Below are positions 16,252 to 24,352 of a DNA stretch of 64,000 bases, piece after piece; within the stretch, counting starts at the first letter, position 1; the number at the start of each line of letters is the position of its first letter. This DNA is from Chitinophaga sp. sic0106. Lineage in GTDB: Bacteria > Bacteroidota > Bacteroidia > Chitinophagales > Chitinophagaceae. The notes below the pieces were generated by a model. The model worked only from the letters and a program-made list of their open reading frames with translations. It did no database searches and was not told where the DNA came from. A program made the translations under genes and the position numbers. The DNA lies in assembly GCF_019219075.1 (NCBI RefSeq), contig NZ_JAHUWJ010000008.1:1-64000 (forward strand), written 5' to 3'.

Positions 16252-16896
16252 ATGATTTTCCGTCTCTCAAAAGAACTGATATTTCCGGATGTGAATTTTG
16301 CAGAGCCAGATGGACTGCTGGCAGTGGGTGGTGACCTGAAGCCAGAAAGACTGATCCTGGCTTATCAGTCGGGAATATTCCCCTGGTTTAATGAACCACC
16401 GATCCTTTGGTGGAGCCCCGATCCGCGGTTTGTATTGTTCCCCGGTCATCTGAAAGTATCTGCCAGCATGAAGCAGGTGTTGAAAAAAAATACCTTCCGC
16501 ATTACCTATAATCAAAACTTTAAGGGAGTCATCCGCAATTGTCGCAAAATACCACGCAATGACCAGGATGGGACCTGGATTACGGGAGATATGGAAGCTG
16601 CTTATATTCGTCTGCACGAAATGAGCATCGCCATGTCGGTAGAGGCCTGGCAGGGGGAGGAACTGGTAGGAGGCTTATACGGTATTCGCCTGGGCCGGGC
16701 TTTCTTCGGTGAGTCCATGTTTGCGAAAGTCAGTAATGCTTCCAAAGCTGCCTTTATCACATTTGTACAGGATCATAGGCATGTGCTTGGTATGATCGAT
16801 TGTCAGGTAGAAACGGATCACCTGCGCTCCCTGGGAGCTGATTTTATTCCGCGCAGTGAATTCCTGCAAACGCTGCGTACCCTGGAAGTTTCGTAA
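16252..16896 (+). CDS. aat: Leucyl/phenylalanyl-tRNA-protein transferase
   Basis: Cytoplasmic 214-residue enzyme that transfers Leu or Phe from tRNA to the N terminus of proteins starting with Lys or Arg, creating ClpS substrates. Family segments are clear: DGLLAVGGDL, GIFPWFNEPPILWWSPDPR, GTWITGDMEAAY, SVEAWQGEELVGGLYGI and FFGESMF. Length is normal. One base separates it from clpS, a coupled two-gene operon. Confidence 0.95.
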   Translation: MIFRLSKELIFPDVNFAEPDGLLAVGGDLKPERLILAYQSGIFPWFNEPPILWWSPDPRFVLFPGHLKVSASMKQVLKKNTFRITYNQNFKGVIRNCRKIPRNDQDGTWITGDMEAAYIRLHEMSIAMSVEAWQGEELVGGLYGIRLGRAFFGESMFAKVSNASKAAFITFVQDHRHVLGMIDCQVETDHLRSLGADFIPRSEFLQTLRTLEVS

Positions 16897-16943
16897 CTTG
16901 TATTGTAATTACTGCATTTTAACCACCAATAATACCCTTCACG

Positions 16944-17540
16944 ATGAAAATTTCCTATCTGTTAGTATTCGTACTGCTATGCTCCGCATTTGTTGTTCCA
17001 CGCCCACCGCAGGAAGACAGATCCTTATTGCTCACTCAGTTAAAAGAAACCAAAGCGAACCTGCTAAAAGAAGTAGCCGGCCTTTCTGAGGAGCAACTGA
17101 AATATAAGCCTGCACCTGACCGCTGGTCGGTGATAGAATGCGTAGAGCACATCTACAGAACCGAAGGCGGCCTGTTTGCCTGGGAGCAGCAGCTGGTAAG
17201 CGCTCCGGCAGATGCTTCCAAAAGATCACTGATTAAACTCACCGATGAACAGATCATCACCGGTGTGGAAGATCGTAGTAAAAAGGCTAAAGCACCGGAA
17301 GAATTTGTACCTGCCGGTGGCCAGACTTCGCAGCAGATTATTGCAGGTTTTGTGGCCCGCAGAGATTCACTTATCAGCTATGTCATGAACTCTAAAGATG
17401 ATTTGCGTAACCACGTGGTAGAGCAATCACCATTAGGACCTATCGATGCGTATCAGTTGCTGCTGCTGGATGCGGCACATACCAACCGGCATACGCAGCA
17501 GCTGGTAGAGGTGAAGAATAGCGCGGGGTTTCCTAAGTAA
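16944..17540 (+). CDS. Secreted DinB-like protein
   Basis: A 198-residue protein with an N-terminal signal peptide (about 1-20, ending near FVVPRPP) followed by a four-helix DinB/YfiT-type domain: LLLTQLKETKANLLKEV, then PDRWSVIECVEHIYRTE (first metal His) and LLLLDAAHTNRHTQQL (His-x-x-x-His). The three histidines of the DinB metal site are present. Most DinB proteins are cytoplasmic metal-dependent transferases; export of this one is inferred from the N terminus. It follows aat by 47 bp and ends before a terminator. Confidence 0.75.
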   Translation: MKISYLLVFVLLCSAFVVPRPPQEDRSLLLTQLKETKANLLKEVAGLSEEQLKYKPAPDRWSVIECVEHIYRTEGGLFAWEQQLVSAPADASKRSLIKLTDEQIITGVEDRSKKAKAPEEFVPAGGQTSQQIIAGFVARRDSLISYVMNSKDDLRNHVVEQSPLGPIDAYQLLLLDAAHTNRHTQQLVEVKNSAGFPK

Positions 17541-17579
17541 ATAGCCTGAACAGGATATAAAGCCAATAAATGCAATTTG

Positions 17580-17620
17580 AGAGATTGTAGAAAGGATTTT
17601 CCCTTTTTACAATCTCTTTT
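17580..17620 (+). terminator. Terminator of the clpS-aat-dinB-like unit
   Basis: AGAGATTGTA and TACAATCTCT form a 10-bp stem with a further inner AAAGG/CCTTT pairing, followed by TTTCTTTTT. Confidence 0.75.
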
Positions 17621-17767
17621 CTTTTTAATCCACAAGTAATAATGCAAAGTTTCCTGGTAGTATACAGTGAGATTGGATTTGTTATCGGATAGTTAAAGAG
17701 TTATTCATGTGCTGTTTTAAGGTTGTTATAGCTTAATAACAAAGCCAGGTTTTATAAAAATATCAAC

Positions 17768-18028
17768 ATGAAAATCTATCACGATATTGAAATTCCACAG
17801 ACCGAACCTGTGATTCAGGATTTGGCAACATTAGTAACGTCGTTGCAAGGGGAGCTATTTAAACTCAAAATGATGTGGGCACTAAGGCATTTGGAAAATG
17901 AGATTATAAAGGAGGGAGGAATGATAATAATTAAGCAGAATGGTCAGGTCCTTATAAAGGAGTTCACTGCTGAATTAACCGCAAAAATCAAGACAATACT
18001 TGGGGCTACGAACTGGGTTCATGATTAA
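17768..18028 (+). CDS. Small hypothetical protein
   Basis: An 86-residue protein I do not recognise. It is helical by composition (LATLVTSLQGELFKLKMMWALRHLENEI), with a short strand hairpin (MIIIKQNGQVLIKEF) in the middle; no cysteines, no signal peptide. It lies in AT-rich DNA just upstream of the HigB/HigA-like pair and on the same strand, but a separate promoter starts at 18103, so it need not be part of that module. Confidence 0.5.
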   Translation: MKIYHDIEIPQTEPVIQDLATLVTSLQGELFKLKMMWALRHLENEIIKEGGMIIIKQNGQVLIKEFTAELTAKIKTILGATNWVHD

Positions 18029-18102
18029 TTCAAGCCATTATTTAGATTAATTAAATATTTAGAATATTTATTATAAACTAGTTGTATTAGTGATGTGATT
18101 AT

Positions 18103-18135
18103 TTTGTATAGCTAACCAATTTTTTCATAACTTTG
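18103..18135 (+). promoter_or_regulatory. Promoter of the HigB/HigA-like pair
   Basis: TTTG at 18103-18106 and TAACTTTG at 18128-18135 (full TAnnTTTG match), 21 bases between. The GTG start at 18150 is only 14 bases past the -7 box, so the leader would be very short. Confidence 0.65.
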
Positions 18136-18149
18136 AACTTAACTTAAAA

Positions 18150-18650
18150 GTGAAGTGTACTAAAGGCAAAATTATTCTATATCAGGCAATCGGCCGTTTT
18201 ACCATTTATACTTTCAAAGTCAGCGGTGAGGAAAATTGTTTCGATCAGTTTATCAACAAATTTGAAAATCATTCTCAATACAAGAAGGAATTTGAAACAA
18301 TATTGGCTGTGATTAGAGAGTTTTGTAAACGCGGAATAGATTTTAGGAAATTTAGGCTTAACGGTGAAAAGACGGTTGAAGCTTTACTTGCGGGTGCATA
18401 TAATCTGCGATTGTATTGTATACCTTTAGGCACTTTTGAGTTACTTGTTGGTAACGGAGATGTAAAGACTGCACGAAGAGTGCAAGATTGTATAAACTGT
18501 AAACCTCATTGGGAATTAATGGTAGCGCTCGAAGCTGAACTGATGTCGCGCATTCAAAATTCAGAGATTTGGAGAGATGAGTCAGAAAATAGGAAAGATG
18601 TTGAAGTGTTAGCAGGTCAACTATTATTTGAATTGGGAAATTGTGATTAA
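18150..18650 (+). CDS. HigB/RelE-like putative toxin
   Basis: A 166-residue protein with a GTG start. Residues about 40-115 fit a HigB-type RelE fold: KKEFETILAVIREFCKRG, then NLRLYCIPLGTFELLVGNGDVK, the 'LRLYCI...L.GNG.(L/V)K' strand pair seen in Bacteroidota proteins partnered with HTH antitoxins. The C-terminal ~50 residues are an extra helical tail beyond the usual toxin core. The partner HTH gene starts 2 bases after its stop, in the toxin-first order typical of higBA. If active it should cleave mRNA at the ribosome; this is inferred, and the catalytic residues are not certain. Confidence 0.6.
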   Translation: MKCTKGKIILYQAIGRFTIYTFKVSGEENCFDQFINKFENHSQYKKEFETILAVIREFCKRGIDFRKFRLNGEKTVEALLAGAYNLRLYCIPLGTFELLVGNGDVKTARRVQDCINCKPHWELMVALEAELMSRIQNSEIWRDESENRKDVEVLAGQLLFELGNCD

Positions 18651-18652
18651 TT

Positions 18653-19051
18653 ATGAGTACAAGATTCGAAAAAGTCCTTAGTAATATACCACCTGAAACA
18701 CAGGCAATGGTATCTAAATCTTTTGATGTGGCGGAAAGAATCATGGATATTCTGACGGAGAAAAATATGTCACAAAAAGAATTAGCAGATCTACTCGGTA
18801 AACGAGAATCTGAAATCAGTAAATGGATGAAAGGTGGCCACAATTTTACACTTGAAACAATTGCCAGAATTGAAATTGCTCTAGGAGAAACTGTTCTGAC
18901 TGTTCCTCGCAAATTGGGCGTAGGAATAACAATCTATAAAAATCAAGGCGCAGATAATGGGAATAGGGAGAACCGACACTCCAATCCCTGTAATTTATCA
19001 CCCATTATTCCATTTCAACAAAAAGATATCCGCCAGTTCAAAGTGAGGTGA
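18653..19051 (+). CDS. HTH (XRE) putative antitoxin
   Basis: A 132-residue protein with a helix-turn-helix at about 28-85: IMDILTEKNMSQKELADLLGKRESEISKWMKGGHNFTLETIARIE, a clear Cro/CI-type domain like HigA. The last ~45 residues are low in hydrophobics and probably disordered, rich in Asn, Arg and Gln. It directly follows the HigB-like gene and should neutralise it and repress the promoter at 18103-18135. Both genes sit in AT-rich DNA between two terminators, a self-contained cassette. Confidence 0.72.
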   Translation: MSTRFEKVLSNIPPETQAMVSKSFDVAERIMDILTEKNMSQKELADLLGKRESEISKWMKGGHNFTLETIARIEIALGETVLTVPRKLGVGITIYKNQGADNGNRENRHSNPCNLSPIIPFQQKDIRQFKVR

Positions 19052-19071
19052 CAAGTGATTTTCTTTTAGAA

Positions 19072-19107
19072 AAAAAGGAGCCGGATGTACACATCCGGCT
19101 CCTTTTT
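19072..19107. terminator. Bidirectional terminator after the toxin-antitoxin-like pair
   Basis: AAAAAGGAGCCGGAT and ATCCGGCTCCTTTTT form a 15-bp stem with a short loop, between convergent stops at 19051 (+) and 19127 (-). Confidence 0.9.
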
Positions 19108-19126
19108 GTATTGTCTGGTAGTCAGT

Positions 19127-20404
19127 TTACCTCAACTCCCAGTCCACAATATTATTACTCCATTCTTCCCTGAATGGCGTTGTAATCTTAATATAGTTAT
19201 CTGTATAGCCTTCCATCATGCCGTCTTTGTTATGCGATTCAAACAGCACTTTGCGGGTTTGGCCAATATGTTGTTCCGTAAAGTAATTCAGTTTTTTAAC
19301 GCTGAGGTTACGGAGCATTTTGTTACGCTCGTGACGTACGTTTACCGGTACTACCGGCTGAATATCCAGTGCAAGGGTGTTAGCTCTTTCAGAGTAGGTA
19401 AACACGTGCAGGTAAGATACATCCAGACTATGCAGGAAATCGTAGGTCTCCTGGAAGTTAGCATCTGATTCTGCGGGGAAGCCCACAATAACGTCAACGC
19501 CTATGGCACAATGTGGCATAAACTGTTTGATCATGCCTACTTTTTCGGCATACAGTTCCCGGCGGTAGCGGCGGCGCATATTACCGAGCACTTCATTGCT
19601 GCCACTCTGTAAAGGAATATGGAAATGTGGCATGAACTTGCTGCTGTTGGCCACAAATTCAATGATTTCGGCGGTCAGCAGGTTAGGTTCGATGGAGCTG
19701 ATACGATAACGCTCAATACCTTCTACCTTTTCCAGTTCCTGGATAAGTTCATAGAAAGTTTCTTCTCGCTTCTTACCACCTTCAAATCCTTTTCCGAAGT
19801 CACCCAGGTTTACACCGGTGAGTACGATTTCTTTCACACCGTTTGCAGCCAGGGTCTCCGCATTCTTTACTACGTTGGCAACACTATCGCTGCGACTCTT
19901 ACCCCTGGCCATTGGAATGGTGCAGAAGGTACAGCCGTAGTCGCAACCATCCTGTACTTTCAGGAAGGTACGGGTGCGGTCGTGCAGGGAATAGGAGGAG
20001 TGGAAAGAGTTTACATCCTCAATATCGCAGGAGCAGATTTTTGCGCTGTCGCCCTTGGTGAGGTTCTTCAGGTGTTCGGCGATATTGAATTTTTCTGCTG
20101 CGCCGAGTACCAGGTCTACCCCTTCAATGCTCGCAATTTCTTCCGGTTTCAGCTGGGCGTAGCAACCCGTAATGACCACCATGCTTTCAGGGGCGCGGCG
20201 TTGTATACGGCGCACCAGCTGACGGCATTCCTTATCGGCATTATCAGTTACCGAACAGGTGTTGATCACATATACATCGGCGGTATTATCAAAATCCGTT
20301 TTTACAAAGCCATCCTGTTCCAGTAACCTGCTCAGCGAGGAGGTTTCTGAAAAGTTCAGCTTGCAGCCGAGGGTATGAAATGCTACTGTTTTTACTTGTT
20401 CCAT
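19127..20404 (-). CDS. mtaB: tRNA t6A37 methylthiotransferase MtaB
   Basis: Radical SAM enzyme of 425 residues that converts t6A37 to ms2t6A in tRNAs reading ANN codons. An N-terminal UPF0004 domain (HTLGCKLNFSE, INTCSVTDNADKE, ITGCYAQL) supplies the three Cys of the auxiliary 4Fe-4S cluster. The radical SAM motif CDYGCTFC follows at about 150, then a C-terminal TRAM-like domain (MEGYTDNYIKI). The ATG at 20404 is chosen because it starts MEQVKTVAFHTLGC; an upstream ATG would add seven residues overlapping the -7 box. It is transcribed toward the toxin-antitoxin-like cassette. Confidence 0.93.
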   Translation of the reverse strand: MEQVKTVAFHTLGCKLNFSETSSLSRLLEQDGFVKTDFDNTADVYVINTCSVTDNADKECRQLVRRIQRRAPESMVVITGCYAQLKPEEIASIEGVDLVLGAAEKFNIAEHLKNLTKGDSAKICSCDIEDVNSFHSSYSLHDRTRTFLKVQDGCDYGCTFCTIPMARGKSRSDSVANVVKNAETLAANGVKEIVLTGVNLGDFGKGFEGGKKREETFYELIQELEKVEGIERYRISSIEPNLLTAEIIEFVANSSKFMPHFHIPLQSGSNEVLGNMRRRYRRELYAEKVGMIKQFMPHCAIGVDVIVGFPAESDANFQETYDFLHSLDVSYLHVFTYSERANTLALDIQPVVPVNVRHERNKMLRNLSVKKLNYFTEQHIGQTRKVLFESHNKDGMMEGYTDNYIKITTPFREEWSNNIVDWELR

Positions 20405-20413
20405 AAAGGACGG

Positions 20414-20421
20414 CAAAGGTA
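20414..20421 (-). promoter_or_regulatory. -7 box of mtaB
   Basis: The minus strand reads TACCTTTG, a full TAnnTTTG match, 9 bases before the ATG at 20404. Transcripts would be nearly leaderless. Confidence 0.5.
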
Positions 20422-20483
20422 GCAACTTTTTATGTCATAGACAGGTCAGGAATTTTGACTAATTTACGCCGCGTTATAATTTT

Positions 20484-20924
20484 ATGAAATCTGTTCAAAA
20501 ATATCTTCCGGTGCTGTTGCTGGGCGTTCTGCTCATAGCAGGATGGCACCAGGAATGGTGGAAACGAGAGTCAGGCACTATACCGGGAAGCAAAGGGCAT
20601 GTTACCAGCCCGCCTACACCGGAACCTAAAATAGCCGGCGCCCTGCTTAACCGCGAGGCCAGGCTGGAATTTACGAAACATGCTAAATGTCGCATGGAAT
20701 GCCGTCATGTGACGGCGGCTGAAGTGGCTGAAATCCTGCAGAAAGGCGAGGTCAACCTGGAAAAATCCAATCCTAACGATCGTCCCTGCCCAACCTTCGC
20801 CCTCGAAGGGTATTCCCATGATGGTCAGCATCTGCGCATAGTTTTTGCACCCTGTGATAAAAGCAGCGCCAGAGTGGTGACCTGTATCGACCTGGATAAG
20901 GACTGGACCTGTCATTGTGAATAA
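20484..20924 (+). CDS. DUF4258-like protein with N-terminal membrane anchor
   Basis: A 146-residue protein. A hydrophobic segment at about 8-22 (YLPVLLLGVLLIAG) acts as anchor or uncleaved signal. After a Pro-rich linker the rest matches the DUF4258 pattern: LEFTKHAKCRMECRHVTAAEVAEILQKG, then HLRIVFAPC and VVTCIDLDKDWTC, a small barnase/RelE-like fold. Six cysteines in the exported part may form disulfides. Some DUF4258 proteins are toxin relatives, but no antitoxin is adjacent. It sits before plsC-priA, 64 bp away. Confidence 0.65.
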   Translation: MKSVQKYLPVLLLGVLLIAGWHQEWWKRESGTIPGSKGHVTSPPTPEPKIAGALLNREARLEFTKHAKCRMECRHVTAAEVAEILQKGEVNLEKSNPNDRPCPTFALEGYSHDGQHLRIVFAPCDKSSARVVTCIDLDKDWTCHCE

Positions 20925-20988
20925 TTCATAATTAGTAATATAAATCGTAGTTTTCCAGCCTAATTAAAACCATTGTCAAGGGGCGTTT

Positions 20989-21759
20989 ATGAAGTTATTT
21001 ATGAAATTGTTGCGTCTTATATATGTAGTATACGCCGCCATTATCTTTTTGGGAATCATGTTTCTGATCCTGCCGCCAATTTTCCTGGCTTCCCTGCTGG
21101 GTAAAGAGAAAGGTGGAAACATCATCTTCTATTTCCTCCGGTTCTGGGCCCATGCCTGGTTTCCGATGGTAGGAATGCGGGTTACCAAAGAACACGTAGT
21201 TGAACACGGCGATAAACCTTGCATTTACGTTGTTAACCATCGTAGCTACCTCGATGCCGCCATCGCTGTAAAGGTGATGCGCCTCCCTTTCCGCCCGCTC
21301 GGAAAGGTGGAAATGTCTAAAATCCCGTTTTTTGGGTTCATTTATAAGAATTCTGTAGTGCCGGTAGATCGTTCCAACGCACCTGCCAGAGCAAAAAGTG
21401 TTCGTGAAATGATGAGCCGACTCAAAGCCGGCATATCCATCCTGATGTTCCCGGAGGGTACTACTAACGAAACCAACGAGCCGCTGCGCCCATTCCATAA
21501 CGGTGCTTTCCGTATGGCCATTGAAATGCAGATACCACTTAAACCGGTATTATATGTGGATGCGGGCGACCGCTTTCCTTCCGGTAAAGGGCTGATGCCA
21601 CTCAATCCAGGCAAATGCCGCGTGGTTTTCCTGCCCGAAATACCGGTAGATGGCCTTACACTCGATGATATTAACACCCTCAAACAACGCGTTTACGAGG
21701 TAATGGATGCAGAACTGCGTAAACGTCGTGCTTACCCAACCTTGCAACCGACCGCATGA
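20989..21759 (+). CDS. plsC: 1-acyl-sn-glycerol-3-phosphate acyltransferase
   Basis: Membrane-associated 256-residue acyltransferase of phospholipid synthesis, turning lysophosphatidate into phosphatidate. An N-terminal hydrophobic stretch (about 8-40) anchors it. VVNHRSYLDA contains the catalytic H-x4-D motif, VPVDRSN the second block and MFPEGTTNE the substrate-binding block. The 3' end overlaps priA by 4 bases (ATGA), so the two are translationally coupled. Confidence 0.9.
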   Translation: MKLFMKLLRLIYVVYAAIIFLGIMFLILPPIFLASLLGKEKGGNIIFYFLRFWAHAWFPMVGMRVTKEHVVEHGDKPCIYVVNHRSYLDAAIAVKVMRLPFRPLGKVEMSKIPFFGFIYKNSVVPVDRSNAPARAKSVREMMSRLKAGISILMFPEGTTNETNEPLRPFHNGAFRMAIEMQIPLKPVLYVDAGDRFPSGKGLMPLNPGKCRVVFLPEIPVDGLTLDDINTLKQRVYEVMDAELRKRRAYPTLQPTA

Positions 21760-24200
21760 AGTATGCAGATGTAATATTGCCACTGGCGTTACCCAAGAAT
21801 TATACTTATTCCATTCCTGAACATATGGAAAATACTATCCAGGTGGGCAGCCGTGTGGCTGTGCAGCTGGGTAAACAGAAAAAGTATGCCGGTATCGTAA
21901 AGGCAATTCATCAGCAGGCACCGGCCGATTATAAAACCAAACCATTACTGGACCTGCTCGACAAAGAGCCGGTATTATATCCCACCCAGCTCAATTTCTG
22001 GTCGTGGATAGCCAGTTACTATATGTGCAGCGAAGGAGAGGTACTCAATGCCGCCCTTCCCGCACACCTCAAGCTCTCCAGCGAAACACTGCTCCTTTAT
22101 AATGATGCTTACGGCGACGACTACACGCAGCTGGACGATGATGAATACCTCATCGCAGAGGCACTGCAGATCCGCAAGGAACTGCGCATCGAAGAAGTAC
22201 AGCTGATCCTCGATAAATCCGAGGTATACAGCGTCATCAAAAAACTGATTGAAAAGAAGGTATGCCTGGTATACGAGGAACTCAGGGAAGTATACAAAGA
22301 AAAGACGGAAAACTTTATCCTCCTGCATCCCGACTATCAGCAAGATGCCCAACTGGAAGCGCTTTTCAGCGATTTTGGCCGCGCACCCAAACAAATGGAA
22401 CTGCTGCTGGCCTACCTGCACCTGTTGAAAACAACCGGTGAGGTCACACAACCTGAACTGCTCAGGAAATCCAACGCCACTACTGCACAGCTCAAAGGCC
22501 TGATCGATAAAGGTATCCTGCTCGCGGAAAAACGGGCAGTAGACCGTATCAAGCAACATAAGCTGGATGCCACGCTGGATTTTACACTGAGTCCTTCCCA
22601 GGAAACAGCACTCGCAGAAGTGCGTACACACTTTACGACTAAACAGGTAACCCTGCTCCATGGCGTTACCTCCAGCGGTAAAACGCAGGTTTACGTAAAA
22701 ATGATGGAAGAAGCTGTGGCCGCCGGCAAGCAGGTGCTTTACCTGTTGCCCGAAATTGCACTCACGGCACAAATTATCCGTCGCCTGCAGAAACATTTCG
22801 GTAAACATATCGGAATCTATCACTCCCGTTTCAGTAACAACGAGCGGGTAGAAATCTGGAATAAGGTAAAGAACGGCGAGCTGCAAATTGTGCTGGGCGC
22901 TCGTTCCAGTCTATTGCTGCCTTTCCGCGATCTTGGCCTCATCATTCTCGATGAAGAACATGATCCCTCTTATAAGCAACAGGACCCGGCTCCCCGCTAT
23001 CATGCCCGGGATGCCGCTATCTATTATGCCAGCTTGTTCAAGGCGAAAGTGCTGCTAGGCAGCGCCACCCCTTCCCTTGAATCGTACTACAATGCACAAC
23101 AGGGCAAATACGGTCTGGTAGAACTCTCCGAAAGATACGGCGGTGTAGAAATGCCCGTGATAGATATCGTAGACATCAAGAAAGAAATGGCAGAAAAAAC
23201 CATGGACGGTAACATCTCCCTGGCCCTAAAAACTGCCGTAACGGAAAGCCTGGCAGCAAAGAAGCAGGTGATCCTGTTTCAGAACCGCCGTGGCTATGCC
23301 CCTTTCCTGATGTGTACCACCTGTGGCTGGATACCACATTGCAAACAATGCGATGTATCGCTTACCTACCACAGAAACCAGGATAAGCTGCACTGCCACT
23401 ATTGTGGTACCCGTTACCCTTACGTATACACGTGCGCCGCCTGCGGCAGCCAGTCGCTCATCCCGAAGAGCTTCGGTACAGAGAAAATCGAGGACGACCT
23501 GCAACAGATCTTCCCGGAAGCCCGCATTGCCCGTATGGACGTGGATTCTGTGAGAAATAAGGACAGCCATAACAAAATGATCAAACTCCTGGAAGACCGC
23601 GAAGTGGATATCCTCGTAGGTACGCAGATGGTAGTAAAAGGACTTGATTTTGATAACGTAAACCTGGTGGGCGTCCTCAGTGCCGATAGTCTGCTCAGCT
23701 ACCCCGATTTCCGCGTAAACGAACGGGCCTTCCAGCTGATGGAACAGGTGAGCGGCCGTGCCGGCCGCAAACACGAAAAAGGTAAAGTACTGGTGCAGGC
23801 CAGCAATACACGGCATCCTGTATTGCATTATGTGACCAACCACGACTATAAAGCCATGTACGAAGCGGAGCTGGCAGAACGCCAGTTTTTCCATTACCCG
23901 CCGTTTTACCGGCTGCTGAAGCTCACGTTAAAACATAAAAACCAGCAAACAGTGGAACAGGCTGCACAGATCCTTGCCAGCTGGCTGAACCCGCATATAG
24001 GCCCGCAACTGGTAGGGCCGGCAGCACCTCCTGTTGCCAGAGTCAGAAATAATTATTTACAGGAGATGTTAATCAAACTGCCACGGGATACCAAAGTAAT
24101 TGCGCAAACCAAACATATGCTGCGCGAATATTTTATACAGTTGCTGGCGGAAAAGAAATTCAGATCGGTGACAATTGTGCCGGATGTGGATTGTGTGTAA
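21756..24200 (+). CDS. priA: Primosomal protein N' (replication restart helicase PriA)
   Basis: An 814-residue DNA helicase that reloads DnaB at collapsed replication forks. The N-terminal ~110 residues are the 3'-DNA-binding domain (YADVILPLALPKNYTYSIP). Walker A GVTSSGKT is at 303-310 and the DEEH box at 399-402. A zinc-binding insert with CTTC, CKQC, CHYC and CAAC pairs lies at about 520-560, then helicase motifs V and VI (GTQMVVKGLDFDNV, QVSGRAGR). Full length for the family. Translationally coupled to plsC and ended by a strong terminator. Confidence 0.96.
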   Translation: MKYADVILPLALPKNYTYSIPEHMENTIQVGSRVAVQLGKQKKYAGIVKAIHQQAPADYKTKPLLDLLDKEPVLYPTQLNFWSWIASYYMCSEGEVLNAALPAHLKLSSETLLLYNDAYGDDYTQLDDDEYLIAEALQIRKELRIEEVQLILDKSEVYSVIKKLIEKKVCLVYEELREVYKEKTENFILLHPDYQQDAQLEALFSDFGRAPKQMELLLAYLHLLKTTGEVTQPELLRKSNATTAQLKGLIDKGILLAEKRAVDRIKQHKLDATLDFTLSPSQETALAEVRTHFTTKQVTLLHGVTSSGKTQVYVKMMEEAVAAGKQVLYLLPEIALTAQIIRRLQKHFGKHIGIYHSRFSNNERVEIWNKVKNGELQIVLGARSSLLLPFRDLGLIILDEEHDPSYKQQDPAPRYHARDAAIYYASLFKAKVLLGSATPSLESYYNAQQGKYGLVELSERYGGVEMPVIDIVDIKKEMAEKTMDGNISLALKTAVTESLAAKKQVILFQNRRGYAPFLMCTTCGWIPHCKQCDVSLTYHRNQDKLHCHYCGTRYPYVYTCAACGSQSLIPKSFGTEKIEDDLQQIFPEARIARMDVDSVRNKDSHNKMIKLLEDREVDILVGTQMVVKGLDFDNVNLVGVLSADSLLSYPDFRVNERAFQLMEQVSGRAGRKHEKGKVLVQASNTRHPVLHYVTNHDYKAMYEAELAERQFFHYPPFYRLLKLTLKHKNQQTVEQAAQILASWLNPHIGPQLVGPAAPPVARVRNNYLQEMLIKLPRDTKVIAQTKHMLREYFIQLLAEKKFRSVTIVPDVDCV

Positions 24201-24216
24201 CAGCTTACGCTGATCT

Positions 24217-24260
24217 TATAAAAAAGAAGGAAGAACTCATGTTCTTCCTTCTTTTTTATA
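24217..24260. terminator. 20-bp bidirectional terminator
   Basis: A perfect 20-bp stem (24217-24236 with 24241-24260) with a TCAT loop, flanked by A6 and T6 runs. It lies between priA and the convergent gene ending at 24353. Confidence 0.92.
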
Positions 24261-24283
24261 AATCGTTTTCGGAGCGGATTGGT

Positions 24284-24329
24284 GAATGATACCTTCGGTG
24301 ACATTGGCTGGGTTCCGCGCTCCGCGCGG
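24284..24329 (-). repeat. Copy 2 of the two-hairpin palindromic element
   Basis: ATACC-TTC-GGTGA followed by GGGTTCCGCGC-TCC-GCGCGG. It closely matches the element at 1613-1658 and again sits about 23 bases after the stop of a minus-strand gene, with a terminator hairpin further on. Confidence 0.65.
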
Positions 24330-24352
24330 CTTGCCTGCGACGGGGTTTGTAA

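Noticed and set aside
17768-19051. Integrated phage or plasmid remnant
   Set aside because: No integrase, attachment repeats or phage genes are visible; only base composition suggests transfer.
20484-20924. DUF4258 protein as a toxin of a toxin-antitoxin pair
   Set aside because: It has a membrane anchor and no adjacent HTH or other antitoxin gene.
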